Assembly: GCA_016630905.1 (NCBI GenBank)
Contig: WBMQ01000006.1
Coordinates: 744,001 to 808,000 of the forward strand
Direction of reading: 5' to 3'
Length of the DNA stretch: 64,000 nucleotides
Source: Capillidium heterosporum
Taxonomy: Eukaryota > Entomophthoromycota > Entomophthoromycetes > Entomophthorales > Capillidiaceae
The notes below the pieces were generated by a model, which was given only the letters and a program-made list of their open reading frames with translations, searched no databases and had not been told where the DNA came from. Position numbers and translations under genes: made by a program. Below are positions 23,346-35,629 of the stretch, one piece after another (positions within the stretch are counted from its first letter, which is position 1; each line of letters opens with the position of its first letter).

Positions 23346-24246
23346 TAAATCTATATATTAAAGTACAAACATCAGTTGCTAAACTACGCTTTTTCACCAG
23401 TTAAAGAGAAGGATGCCAAGCTTACTTAGGCAATAAACTCAAGCTATGGGTTCTTATTGAGTTAGATAAATTACTACTATTTACTATTCATTGGAGAATG
23501 TATACTCCTTGTTCCAAACTAAACTCATAGCTTTGTAAAGTGGAATATAAGAAAACTGTAAGTGCAATTCGAAGCAGATGTAGTATTTGAGGAGGAGCAT
23601 TCGAAGATCAACAATTCTCTCAAACATATAAACATTATTCATTTAACAACGAATTTATTACAAAAACATGAAAAGGATTACCTTATGAGAAATGAGATTG
23701 TTCAAGTTCAAATGTTTCTCCTCATTTTACAATACTGGACGTATTGGATCTAGGTCAACTATTAGCTCAGATCTAAACAGAGAAGAGCTTATGTACCATC
23801 TACAGATGCATGCAACAGACATACCGACATATCAACATAAAGCTAAAAATCCAACCTCAGCTCAAAGGATATCATATCAACATTGGCTTGCATCTGTCAA
23901 TCCAACAAGAATTTTAATAAGCTAGATGATAGCTTGAGCCAAATCTTAAAGCTACTTAGTAAACTTGTTGATTTTCGTCGATTCTAGCATATTATACTGA
24001 AGCGTTAACAACAAACTAAATAATGTCTACCTCAAAACTTTGCTAACTTATATACTGATTAAAGCCAACCTTTAAAATTATCTATCTACGCTGTAAAATT
24101 TATAAACTCCATTTTTTATTGCAGGTAGGAACTATTTTTAAAATTGACACAAATGTCAAAATATACAAAAGTTGACTCATAATTGGATCTTTGAGCGTAG
24201 AAATGTAAATAAAAAGTATATATATTTAAAAATGGAGTAGGTTTAA
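23346..24246. other. Intergenic
   Basis: Two overlapping short plus-strand frames (23562-23925) lack recognisable domains; no gene called. Confidence 0.5.
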
Positions 24247-24318
24247 GGTTTCGTAGTGTAATGGCTATCACATCGGATTCTGATTCCGTTAATCCGAGTT
24301 CGATCCTCGGCGAGACCT
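24247..24318 (+). tRNA. tRNA-Gln (anticodon CTG)
   Basis: 72-nt cloverleaf without intron. Acceptor GGTTTCG pairs with CGAGACC (one G-T). The D arm is GTG..TAATGG..TATCAC-like. Anticodon stem TCGGA/TCCGT has a T-T mismatch at its base, with loop TTCTGAT giving anticodon CTG. T arm CCGAG-TTCGATC-CTCGG. A T-tract follows the 3' end (Pol III terminator). Confidence 0.9.
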
Positions 24319-25204
24319 TTTTGTAGCTGGACACTGCTATCTTTAGTTTAGCCTAGTGTTTTTTACACCTGTAAAGGCATTTTGATGTTAAAAGTATCAT
24401 CTTCAATTAGATTTTTTATAAACACAATTGATGACACACTATCAGAAAACTTTCTTATCTCTATCAGCTATCAACCTAAAAGAATATTATAACAATAGCT
24501 TTAACCTTCTATGCAATCTAATTTAGGTTGAATATGAATATTAAAATAAAAGACAATCTTTTGATTTAGCCAAATTCTGTATTTGACTGTCTAAGGCAAG
24601 ATATATAATCTATTAAGCTTTTATCCTTATTCCACTACAAAATCTGTAAACAAACCATCTACCATATGTCAAATGAACATTTCCTCACTTTACCAGAATT
24701 CAATATTCTTTGAAAAGAAAGTTATATCGATGTTGAGTAATTAAATCAATTCATATATTGACCTAAAAGCTGTTGACTGATAAGCTAGTTATTAGTTCAT
24801 AATGAAACTCTCAAATTGACATGGTAAGCATTAAGCTCGGGAATTGGAAGTATCAGTTCTTTAAGATTGTAATTTTATTAGAATACATATAGTTTGAAAT
24901 AAAGTAAAACTATAATGCTAAAAACAACCAAAAGTTCAAAGCTTAAACAATATCACATATACTTGTTATCCTACTAATAATGGTAATTTTTCCAAATGGT
25001 AGAAAGCGTAGAAATCATCAAAATACTAAACCCATTTTCTGGAAATTTTGGTAATTTATTGAATATGCCAAGCTATCTAAAGTAGAAGCTTGAATACAAT
25101 GTAAAAGAAATAAAATAATAAAAAAGAAGGTATCTGATTTAAAATTAATTCGACTTGAGGTCTGAAGTTAAAAATTCTACACATCTCTTCGGTTTTCAGT
25201 AGCT
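24319..25204. other. Intergenic
   Basis: AT-rich, nothing supported beyond the tRNA terminator at the left edge. Confidence 0.5.
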
Positions 25205-26989
25205 CGATAAAAATCAGTAAGAATGAAGGATTAACGAAGATCTACCAACAACTTCATCAGAAATGACATGTCCGTTTTTAGTGATGAAGACCTCAAAACT
25301 CTGTATAAGGTTACTATCCATCGTTTCAAGCAAGGGATGAGCAAAAGGTAGGTTATCTAGCCCGATCGAAGTTCTATTACTGCTATTAAGAGATTCTTGG
25401 GAAATTACTTCTATCATAATAACTAGGATACTCAACCCAACTTATTTGGATATGAAGGATAGGTATAGAAGAATTGATCGATAAGTTGAGCAGCAATTAT
25501 TTGGCTGTGTAGTAAGTTAGGTAGTCGGGACAGTATTTCATTAATAATGGCTGAAGAAGTGATCGATCAAGTACGGATATGCTCCTCAATCTGGAAAAGA
25601 AGATGATTATCCTATGGTCGATTATGGAAGCTAACTTCAAAAAATATCAGGTAAGATGTAAGAAATGACCCTGTAGTGGGTAGGATAGGATTTGATCTTG
25701 CCGACTGCCATCGTGGCGTAGAAGATAGAGCATACATCGATAGGGTTGAAACATCCAACGAAACAGCACCTCATACCATATAGATAAGATTGAGATCCAA
25801 GGTTTGAACAGTAAAAGGGTCAGTATCTTGTGAAAGAGGATGACTAGAGCTGCGATCACCATCAACTTCCAAAGCTTGATCCCCAGTTCGGATTTACTGA
25901 ATGAGGGCCAGGGAACAGCAGTACCTAGATAGTTGAAGATCATATCGACGATATCCTGCAGATGAATATCCTTAATATCCAACCTAAATCAGTCATATCA
26001 AGTAAAGGGGTTTTCAGTGGTGAAGCAGGTGAGTAAATCGGCATTGCCGATTATAGTCATCGCATCCATGAGGAAGAAAGCCGAAGTGAGCCGGTAACCA
26101 ACTGCTTAACCGGTGGTGGGGTAGTTCAGAATGAATAGATTAGGAAAAGGTAAGAGTAGCCTGAACCTATACATACCATTTATAAACAAAATCAGTTCAC
26201 TTTTTAAACTGCCGTTATCAGTTCCACTGTTCATAGTATACAAAGACTATATGAATGGAGTGTTATAGCATACATTGACTAAACTAAAAACTATGACTCA
26301 GCTTATAGGATGTCATTCACATGAACAGATATATACATCTCGACAACCTGCCCTTGACTATATTTTCATTTTGGGAAAGGAGTATCGGATCGATGGAGTT
26401 ACACAAGCCAATATCAAAAAGGATTTCAACTATCATTTGCAACAAGAGAACAAGAGATTAAAAAACAGATTTTTACAAGAAATTTACGAAAATTAGTAAT
26501 AATAAGGCGTAGACGATACCTTCAGTAATAAAACAGTTGGCGAGCGTAACTGGTAACAACAGCAACAGCTAAGATTTTTGTTCCTCTCAAATATATTTCA
26601 CAAGTCTATACAAAAACTTTATACTGGTAAATGTTTTTGTAAGGATACACTAACTAACATGAGCTTTTAGAAACAGGCTGGTCTAATTTGCAGTTATGTA
26701 CAAAAGTACTAAGGTAGTGATAATAAACCTAGAGGACTTCAAATTATTAAGTTGATCTGAGCCCATGCTAGTGAGTTGGATCAACCTAAATCGATCAGTC
26801 TGATTACTACATCAAGCAGGAAAGCTACAATCGAACATGCGCTTTAGTATATTTAAATAAGAGTGATATTGCATGCTTCTGATAAGAAAAGTTTCTTTTT
26901 GACGATTAGATTAGTAAATTCGAGGAACAAAATGAATTATCTATCAAAGCGGGCATTATGTAGTAGGGCTTCAAATGAATGAAATACAT
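25205..26989 (-). pseudogene. Decayed Na+/H+ antiporter gene (tandem copy of NHA1)
   Basis: Same strand and same order as the intact gene at 28062-30070. The 5' end (26989) still has the start region and first exon (the strings around the TCAAAGCGGGCATTATG segment match the intact exon). An exon-4 equivalent lies near 26530-26570. Later parts read LQDIVDMIFNYLGTAVPWPSFS for LQEVVDMIFNYSFFIYLGTIIPWSSFS, and KLMVIAALVILFHKILTLLLFKPW for KLVAIAVLVILFRRIPALLLFKPF. The C-terminal FEVFITKNGHVISDEVV matches LEVIITDNGNIVSDTIV. Frameshifts, deletions and stops separate these blocks. Confidence 0.8.
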
Positions 26990-28061
26990 AGCTATTGTCT
27001 AGGTCAAGTTTGAATTTGAACATTAGTTATTGATTTATATATATTTTTTTGATAATGATTTGTTAATGAACTGTCAGGATGTCGATATATAAAGGCATTT
27101 TGAAAGGTTGGAAGAGGGGCTATATGGACTTCAGGTACGGTAAGCCTTATAAGTGTTGAAAGGTTGAACCTACAAAAAAAATTTCAGAGGATTGAGCCGA
27201 TGCCTAGAGCCTAACATTAAGTTCACGTCAAATGATAAATTGGTTGACAAACTTGAAAAAGATAGCTAAATCTAGCCTTAGCCACTAATAATCTAATTGG
27301 TTGAAATATGACTTCTAGATCCTTTGAAAGACTAAGAAAACTCTTAGGTAAAATAAGAATTCTTGAAATTTTGAAGTGTACATTCCAAACTTTGTATAGA
27401 TATGAAGAGGAATCTATAAGCATTTTAGTAGAATCCATCAATATGAAAATATTAGAAGCTATATATTAATATTATATACATAGTTGAGCCAATTCTATCA
27501 AAAGTTGAATTCAATCTAAAGTTCCTAGAGTCAATTTCGCGTCTTATGTACCTCCTGCATACTATAATATAGAGCTAGATATATATATTTACATGGCTGC
27601 ATCAACATCTAACTAGAAAGTTATGTGGATAAATTACAACCTAAAGTTCTTTGGATTGAATATCCAAAAGACAAGGTAGTATGTAGAAATTGAATGAAAG
27701 GCATAGGTAAAATGTAAAAGAAACAAGTAGATAAAAACATAACCATCAAAAATTCAAGTAAAGTAGTCTATTAGGTAGAGATAAGGAGGGGTAAGTAGGA
27801 AGGAAAATAAAAATCCTAATCCTAGCACCTCAGGTACGGAAGGTTCGAAAGGGCATGTAGGTGAAGTCCAAATTGAACTCCACTTCAAAGCAAAAATAAA
27901 GGAAAAAAGTCAAATATAGATGACCCGAAGATAATACTCATCAAAAAGAGAGTGTGGATGGGAAGGAGTAAAAAGATATAGAAGGAAAGGAGGAAGTGAA
28001 CTTAACAAATCAAAATATGATTCGATTTCAAAGTTCAAACCCCCTAGCTGGGGGTTAAATG
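26990..28061. other. Intergenic
   Basis: 3' flank of NHA1 and the upstream region of its dead copy. A purine-rich stretch (27780-28000) carries GGAAGG/AAAGGA runs. No gene. Confidence 0.5.
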
Positions 28062-30070
28062 TCAGGAACGACTAATGGAGGCTGAGCGTCGAACTACTAT
28101 GGTATCGGAAACAATGTTACCATTATCGGTGATAATAACTTCCAACTCTTCGTCATGGATAGGGTCACTGACGGCGGTCTTTGGTGAAGAGTGAACGGAG
28201 CTGATGTTACCATTCTCAATCAAAATATCGTTAATATCTGAGTTAACATTAAGAGGTTCGCTGAAGACTTGGTCGACCGTCTCCTTTTTCAAATTTAAAT
28301 TGGTTTGACTAGGCACTCTTGATACGGCGGTAGATGGATTGGCACTCTGGCTGGCAGACCTACGGCTTCGGATGACGATCTCCTGACCTGGTAGCAGAGT
28401 AGGTAAGCGTGATACCAAATTGTTGACAGCAACTGAGGTGGCCACTGATTTGGTACGGATCTGTTTACCGATGTAAAAGAGGGGAATTGTGATACCGTGC
28501 ACGACAATGGAGGTCAAAACTAAGAAGCTGACGGTAGGGAAGATGTAAGGGGTAACTTTGAAGTGCTGATCCTTGTAGGATTCCAATTCGTCAACGGCGA
28601 CCATAGCGTAGAAGATGGCACCTACACCGATGGGGCCGAACCACCCAGCGAACAGGGCTTCACGCCAGGTAGGTAAAGCCGGAATAAACGGTTTAAACAG
28701 GAGTAAAGCAGGGATACGACGGAATAGGATGACTAAGACGGCAATAGCAACCAGCTTCCATACCTCGATTTCCAACTCAGGGATGCTAAAGGAAGACCAG
28801 GGAATGATGGTACCGAGGTAGATAAAGAAGGAGTAATTGAAAATCATATCCACCACTTCCTGTAGATGAGTCTCTTTAGTTTCCAAACGGAACCAGTCAT
28901 CCCAGGTGAAAGAATTTCCGGCTACAAAACAAGAAAGTAAGTCGTCACTACCGATGATGGCCATGGAACCCATGAGGAACAAAGCTAAAGCAATCCAGAA
29001 GGCTAGGAAGGACTCTTTATCAATATAACTACGGTCCTCACAGAATCGTAAAATTTTACGGGCCAAGTAACCTACCAGAGCACCTACTACTACCGAGAGA
29101 CCAATTTGGTATCCCCAGATGAGACCGAACCAATAGCCGATCGCTTGACCGGTGGTAGGGTACACCATCAAAAATATGGCGAAAAAGAGGTAGGGGAAGC
29201 CAAGACCTAGATTTTGGAAATTTAGAATAGTGTTTTGATATGTATATTTACCATCGTTGGCACCACTGTAGTTAGATTTCAAATGTAAATTGTCATTAGC
29301 ATATGTATAGTATAAACAATAAATTACGATTCAGCCGACAAAATATCTCTAACGTGAATAGGTACGTGCATCTCAGCGAACCTACCCTTGACAATAGAGT
29401 TGGCTAAGACCTACAATTCACAGTAAAGTTAGTGTTTTGTAACATTAAAAGGACTGTACAGGATCGGTAGGAGTTACACAAGCCGATATCAAAAGGGATT
29501 CCAACTACATCAAAAAGTTAGTCAACCGTAACGATAGAAAATGGCTTACAAAGGTAATGGGTAGGAAGGCGTAGATAATGCCACCAGTTACCAACCACAT
29601 GGCGAACATAACCGGTAGCAGGAGGATTGATAAAGATTTGATTTCAGTCCACATATACTTTCTAATTTTAAAAAGTTAGTGCTTTATAAGTAAAAACGAA
29701 TTTACTTTGGTAAGGAGACACCGGCTGCCATAACCTTGACAAAAGATGGTAAAAAGTTAACAACCTGCTTTGAAAAACCAAAGTACCTGGATAGCGATAA
29801 TAATTCTAGAGAACTCCAAAGTCACCAACTTGTGTTCAGCCCACTGCAAAGGGTTGAACCAGCCTAGGGCTATAGGACCTACTACTATACCAAACAGGAA
29901 TGCTACGACTGTTTATAAAGTTTAGTATGTGTGTCTTGAAATGTAATATTACGTGCTTCGGAAAGGAAAAGCTTCTCCTTGACGACTAGACTAATAAGTC
30001 CAAAGAATAAAATGAAACCACCTATCAAGGCGGGAATGATGTGGTAGGATTCGAGATGGAGGAAGTACAT
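28062..30070 (-). CDS. NHA1: Plasma-membrane Na+(K+)/H+ antiporter, Nha1/Sod2 type
   Basis: 555 residues from eight exons: 30070-29953, 29908-29787, 29734-29706, 29661-29550, 29504-29460, 29410-29328, 29265-29252 (only 14 nt) and 29206-28062; every junction keeps frame. The N terminus MYFLHLESYHIIPALIGGF is the first helix of the fungal CPA1 family. EALVAFLFGIVVGPIALG, TPTDPVLANSIVKGRFAE, IPIHVRDILSAESGANDG-type core and GLGFPYLFFAIFL are the family blocks; the Thr-Asp-Pro and Glu-Ser-Gly-Ala-Asn-Asp motifs supply the ion-binding acidic residues. WFGPIGVGAIFYAMVA and LTSIVVHGITIPLF are the last helices. The C-terminal tail is about 130 residues, hydrophilic and Ser-rich, shorter than in S. 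cerevisiae. It exports Na+/K+ in exchange for protons. A dead tandem copy lies just downstream. Confidence 0.92.
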
Positions 30071-33000
30071 TTATATACTTAGTTGAACTGGTAAAACTTT
30101 GAAAGCTATTAATTATAAGTTGGTAATGTAGTATCAATAAACTGAAGTTAAGAGTTGACTCTACTATTAAACAAAGTGGCAGTGATGGATACTGGTTTGG
30201 TTTAGATTGAACCCTATAGTTGACTTTTAAATATTAATTATTTGTTGATGCGATATATAAAGGCAGCTGGATAGGTTAGATAGTAACTAACTGTTAGATG
30301 AGTTCGCTAGTAAATGTCGTCGAATAGCAATATACTCAAAAGCTAAAAATAGTTGGGTACCGCTATGTGTTGAAGCTGGGTTCCACAAACTAATGAGTTG
30401 AAAACTTAAAACTACAAAAGATGAAGAGTTGAAGTTTTAAAGCTCTACCTCTTCATCTTTATAATTTGCATCTTTACAAGGTAACTTGTTCGTACCCACC
30501 AACAGGTTTGAGGAATAGTTTAAGCTCATTGGTGGCTATTGGTTTTACAAAGTCAAAATTGGAAGGCGCATAACTTGTCGCTTGGCTAATTGAAAAGTTG
30601 ATCAATTTAGAACAAACCAAAGACCCTTACTTTTGGGTTTGGCTGCCTATTGGTATGGCGGGATAAGGCAACTTGCTAATCGCTATATCTGATAGCTTGT
30701 AGGATGTATCCTCCTATTATAAAGGTTGTACCTTTATATTTATAATATGTTACCTTACTAGTATCCTATAAAAACTACATTATGGGTTTTAAATAGAATA
30801 TCCACAGAACCCAAAATTTCAATTTGTGAAATTTTGAACCTTCACTTCCCAATATTACATGTACACCACCTTCCCATCTATCTCTATAGCCGCTATAATC
30901 TTACTAAAGTCTTTTCTCTATCTAAAAGGATGAGTCTTACCAACCTATACTTGATAGAAACTGGTAGTTTTTTCATTTCTATATCCTATCAACATATCCA
31001 CCTTAAGTTTGAATAGGAATATAGAGGTATGAATGGATATAAACTTATAGTATATTTCTTATCATAGAGCTTACGGGAATTACCTGCCTTATAAATATAC
31101 TTCCTATGGTTTATGGAACAAACTTTATTACGGGATGTCTCTGTGAATAGAATTCTATTTTTATGAGAATTCGGATGGGTTCGTCTAGATAAGGATGAAA
31201 AGCTTGATAGAGGGTTGTATAGGATAAAGAAACTATATGAACTGATGTACCGTGACTAAATTTCAAATAGTTTATACTTTTAGAGATAGTAATATATAAA
31301 CTCTATACTTTATCAAGCATATATAAATGATCTCTTTTGTAAAAATATAATGAAATATCAAGTTCATTTTAATTTTCAAAGCTAAATCAAATGGAATTGA
31401 ATGCTAACTATTACTTCTATCGTCTATCGAAAAGTCAGTTTAAATCAAATACAATAGATACGTATATATAGCAGCATATCATCATCTCAAGAACTAGTAT
31501 AGGTACAAGTTCAAGCATATTGAGCTAACCCCTACACCGATCAAAATTGCAACACGTAAACTATACCCAAAGTTGAAATAAGCTAATATAGACGAATCAC
31601 TTTTTTGAATTTGGAGTCTTGAAAATATTCCTGATTTGGAAATGATCACAGCTCCAAATTCGTATTGAGAATATTCTTCAAGTACCAACAAAGTAAACCA
31701 CAAATTCTAATCAAAGCTTTTAACGAATGGTTACCTGCTATACTTACACGCCTTTCGGGTAGTTTATAAGACTTTACCCTGGAGCTTCAAGTCCAGAGTT
31801 CGGCAAAAAAGTTGGACCGAACTTATGGATGCCGTAGTATACCGGATAGTTGCTATTGACTGTACTTTAAAAAGCTGGGGGTACTTGAACTTGAAAATCA
31901 ACTTTTACAAAAGGGTAGGTGGTAGTTGTTGTCTAGCTACCTACATTCCCTGTAAAGCATCAGCTTGAGAAGCTGTATTTATGCAATTGGAGAACCAAGT
32001 CCAATTGGGCAAGGACTTTGGTTAAAAAATATAACGATGCTAAGTTCGTTATTTATATTACGAAAAGTCAAATTTACTACTTTTGTAAAATGAATTAGGT
32101 AGATAAAGGTAATACAAAATACACAATACTAGACTGCTTGTTAAAATTTTGATAGTTTTGTAAGTTTATCTATGTAATGTACTGGCACCTATTCGACTTT
32201 AAAAGTAAGTGGATATGAGGTTGCCACTTCTAGGAAAGCAAATATAGTAGAGTCGCAGAGTAATAAATTTAACTTTGGATAGCGATGAGGGAAAGAATGG
32301 AAGTCGCATGAAAGATGAACTTGGATTGGTAGTATAAAGAGCAAATAGAATAGCTATTCCACCACGAAGCCTTATATATCAGTTTACTTTCAAATACTAG
32401 CCTTTATTTTCACTTCAATCGCTCAAAGTATAGGTATATAGAAGTTTTTCATATTCTTTTGAGCAGCTATATTAAAATATTAAATTTTCATACCTACAAT
32501 TTTAAGTTATAGGCTTTAATTGTTTTGTTTAGGTATTACTTCACCTCACTAGGAAGCTAAAGTTGGTGCTGATCTTGCGATAGGAACCTGTTAAGTTTTA
32601 GGTAAAGGTGAAGTTGTTTATACATAGCGCTGAAATCACTGAAATAAATGAATTTATTAATGTTTACTGAGATTTAATTCAGGATATGGTTTAGTTCGTC
32701 AAGACGCTCAAGTGCTGGACGTAAGTTGACTTAGGTAGAATAGGCTTTGACCAGTAACTGAGATTTTATATGTTAAACTTGAATAAAAGCTTGGTTGAGC
32801 TGACAAACCAAGGATTGATCAAATTCTTTGATTTTGAATAGTGATTAAGGATAGGAAAGCCAAGCTGCTGTAAACTACAAACTTTGTCGAGTTGCTATGG
32901 TATCTTTTTGTAATCCAACTTGAAGGTTGCAGCCCATTATGTCATCCTGTTGATATCTAGCACTCTAGATAAAGTATAAACTTTGTTGAGACATCATTGT

Positions 33001-33202
33001 ATTCATAATATATATAACTGCTACCAGTTTAATTAAAACCACACTAAAAAGGGATATACTAACCAACACATTAATTTATATAACCTTCAATTACAATAAA
33101 AAATGTTTATTTATATTTGCTATCATCTAGAAGTTGTAAAAAATTGTACTACCTATCCAATCCTCCTAAGTAGATACTCCACCCAACTAAGAAACCTCCA
33201 AC
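30071..33202. other. Long gene-poor spacer with one structured GC-richer patch
   Basis: No supported protein gene across 3.1 kb. A 69-codon minus-strand frame at 31494-31703 has no recognisable domain. A structured, GC-richer patch lies at 31741-32030 (separate entry). Confidence 0.5.
31741..32030. other. Candidate structured RNA or element, unassigned
   Basis: Several stems: GTTCGG/CCGAAC (31798-31803 with 31817-31822), an imperfect GTAGGTGGTAG with CTAGCTACCTAC (31915-31944), and AACCAAGTCC with GGACTTTGGTT (31993-32002 with 32013-32023), the last followed directly by an A-run. GC content is above the flanks. I cannot match it to U1-U6, U3, SRP, RNase P or 5S RNA. Confidence 0.2.
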
Positions 33203-33741
33203 CTAGACCAAGCTTTTGACCATCTTCACGTGGTCGATTTTCTGTTGTAAAAAGTTGGAGTTAGGTACTGTTACATATCCCAACTTGTTGTAGAATCCTG
33301 CCTTTGCAGTTTGAGCAGATAGCAATATATCGGTGTATTTCCCCTCTCGCTTCAAATCAGCTTCCCCAGCCTCGATAAGTTTCTTACCCAGACCTAGGCC
33401 TCTAAATTCTTTCAACAACGCGATGCGCGACAGCTTTATAGTTTTGTCATCGATGTGTTCGCCACGCATGGTGCCAGCTACAATTGAGGGACTTGTTTCA
33501 TCCTTACTTTCACTGAAGATGACCCAGTGTTGACATATCTTGTCGGTACTGTAATTCATTTAAAATAAAGCTTTTAAAAAAGTTACCTGTCCCGTTCATA
33601 GTTTGGGTCTACGCCTTGCTCTATACTGAATGCTTGGTACCTCGCTTCATGCCCTCCTTCAAGCAAAATATGTTTTCTCTCATCTATAGTCTTACCTTCG
33701 GTCAAGTCAATATGCTCTACCTTGAATTCGTTGATGGTCAT
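33203..33741 (-). CDS. GNAT-family N-acetyltransferase
   Basis: 166 residues from two exons, 33741-33587 and 33548-33203, with a 38-nt intron that keeps frame (DS/TDKICQHWVIF). The acetyl-CoA binding motif A is clear: IALLKEFRGLGLGKKLIEAGE (V/I-x-x-x-x-R-G-x-G-x-G/A). Motif B follows as ILLSAQTAKAGFYNKLGYVTV, ending in the typical FYxKxGF strand. Upstream YQAFSIEQGVDPNYERD resembles the ElaA/yeast GNAT group (R...VF..EQGV...E.D). It acetylates a small molecule or amine; the substrate cannot be told. A TATAAATA box lies about 120 nt upstream. Confidence 0.85.
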
Positions 33742-35191
33742 CTTATACCTCTATCAAATCTTTATAACTGCTAAGCTCTGTTGTGTCGTGTCGAATTAAA
33801 GTTCAAGTGGAAAGCTCAAAGAAAATACTATAGAAAAAACTGGAAGTAAAGGGTCAAGTATTTATACCTGCGGTACCTTTAGGTATGAGTCACCGTATCC
33901 ATAAGGTTGGTTGTATTGCTTTCAACCTCAACTAAGCTTCTATCAGACGACTTGGAATCCAATTGAATTTTGCTTTAACTCCCATTTTTGTTTCCAAATC
34001 TGGTTACTGCCTTCAACCTAGTTTATAATAAAGCGATTTGAAAATTTCCCAAGCTTCTAGCAGGTTCTATTGCTTTCGAGTCTTCAAATATATATGCTTG
34101 TTTATATACTCATTGCTGTTAATTTTTAAATTGTATCAAAATTAACAGATTTGAATATAGATGACATTCTCCTAACAACTCTGGACTCAGAACACCTATA
34201 AGCCATCAGCTGTGATTCCGTCGGATTTTTTGACCCTATCGAAAAAGTTGGACGTTTTGATATTGCTATCAATATGATGATGCTTGGTATGAATTCTACG
34301 AGCAAGATTGTCGTCCTAACTGAACTGTCATTCAAGTGCTAGCCTCAGGAAACTAGTTCTACCAAAATACTAATTCATCCTTTACTTTTTAGAAGCTTAA
34401 CACTCCTTAGAGCTAATGCTTATAATCTGATAGATGGTGGTGTTGCCTAAAGAGTAGTACAGAATGTCAAGGCCGTTTTGAGAATTTTAAAAATAATATT
34501 TGCCATGATTTGGGCTACTAATGGTTAGGTATAGCTTTGTTGTTGACTAAGGCTGAAAGAGTTGATCTGGAAGGTGAGGTCATCAATATGAATTAGTTTT
34601 GTGTTTCTTGGATCTACCTATACTTGAAAACTTTCATAGTCTGCTATGAAGTGATTAGCTAATTTCTGAGTAGATCAATAGAATAGCTTTATCTTAAAAC
34701 GAAACACATGTATTCATTGATATCCTTTTACATAGACTGCCATTTTGACTTATTATAATCAATTTGAGTTTTCTAAACTTGACTTGTTGATTTACATTTC
34801 GAATAATAGATTCACATCAATATCTATAAAAAATAAATAAAAGTGGCTTCCGAGTTTGAGAAATTAACTAATATATAATCTTATAAATGTTATATATTTA
34901 GCTCTATATCAAAATAGTATTGATAAATGCATTTATATATAAAATACTAATCACATATGTCATAGTATTAGTACGCTTCACTGTTTAATTTACTTTATAT
35001 TGATCTTTAGTGGCCGAGACAGCCTCTAACTCTAATTAGAAGCTTTTACGATTTATTCGCTCAGTTTCCTATTTAGTATACCTTCGAACCTACTCTTCCT
35101 TATTACCTTTATTCGTAGCCATTCTGATATATATATTCACTCACATCAGCTCTACAAACAAAATAAACTGTCTAATTAAAAGTAAAATTAT
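33742..35191. other. Intergenic, up to the left edge of the inverted duplication
   Basis: AT-rich; a 69-codon minus-strand frame at 34126-34335 has no recognisable domain. No gene supported. Confidence 0.5.
33859..33866 (-). promoter_or_regulatory. TATA box of the GNAT gene
   Basis: TATAAATA on the minus strand, 118-125 nt upstream of the ATG at 33741. Confidence 0.5.
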
Positions 35192-35537
35192 GATATTAAT
35201 TAATGGGTTTCCTAGTCGGTACTAGGTATCTCCAAAGCATTTAATCGTAAAGGATAGCATCCAAGATTAATTAAGGGTACCTAAAGCACTAAAACTGCGA
35301 CATTTTCTGGGACAATGTATAATTGCAGTCTAGGTTTTTACTACCGTACAGGACATAGGTTCTAGCATTTACGTTTAGCTCTTTGTAGAAGTGAATTCTC
35401 ACAAAATATTAATTTAGAACGCTGAAACTTAATTAACCCATAGCCAGAATATATCGCCCAAAGGAAGGTTGGGCAACTGGACTCCTTGAACTTTGAAGAA
35501 AAGCAGTTAAAATCTAAATGTATGTCGGAAAATGCAT

Positions 35538-35546
35538 TATAAATAG
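35538..35546 (+). promoter_or_regulatory. TATA box of left CAP gene
   Basis: TATAAATAG 84-92 nt upstream of the ATG; present at the same distance in the right copy. Confidence 0.5.
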
Positions 35547-35629
35547 ACTGAGATTCGAAGGAAATATGCATCATCAAAACATATTTGCATTAATACTCTA
35601 ATACCTTAATTCATACTCTACCTAATACA

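Noticed and set aside
33549-33559. Start of the GNAT protein at the local frame start
   Set aside because: That codon lies in the intron; splicing to an upstream exon (33741-33587) adds 51 family-like residues in frame.
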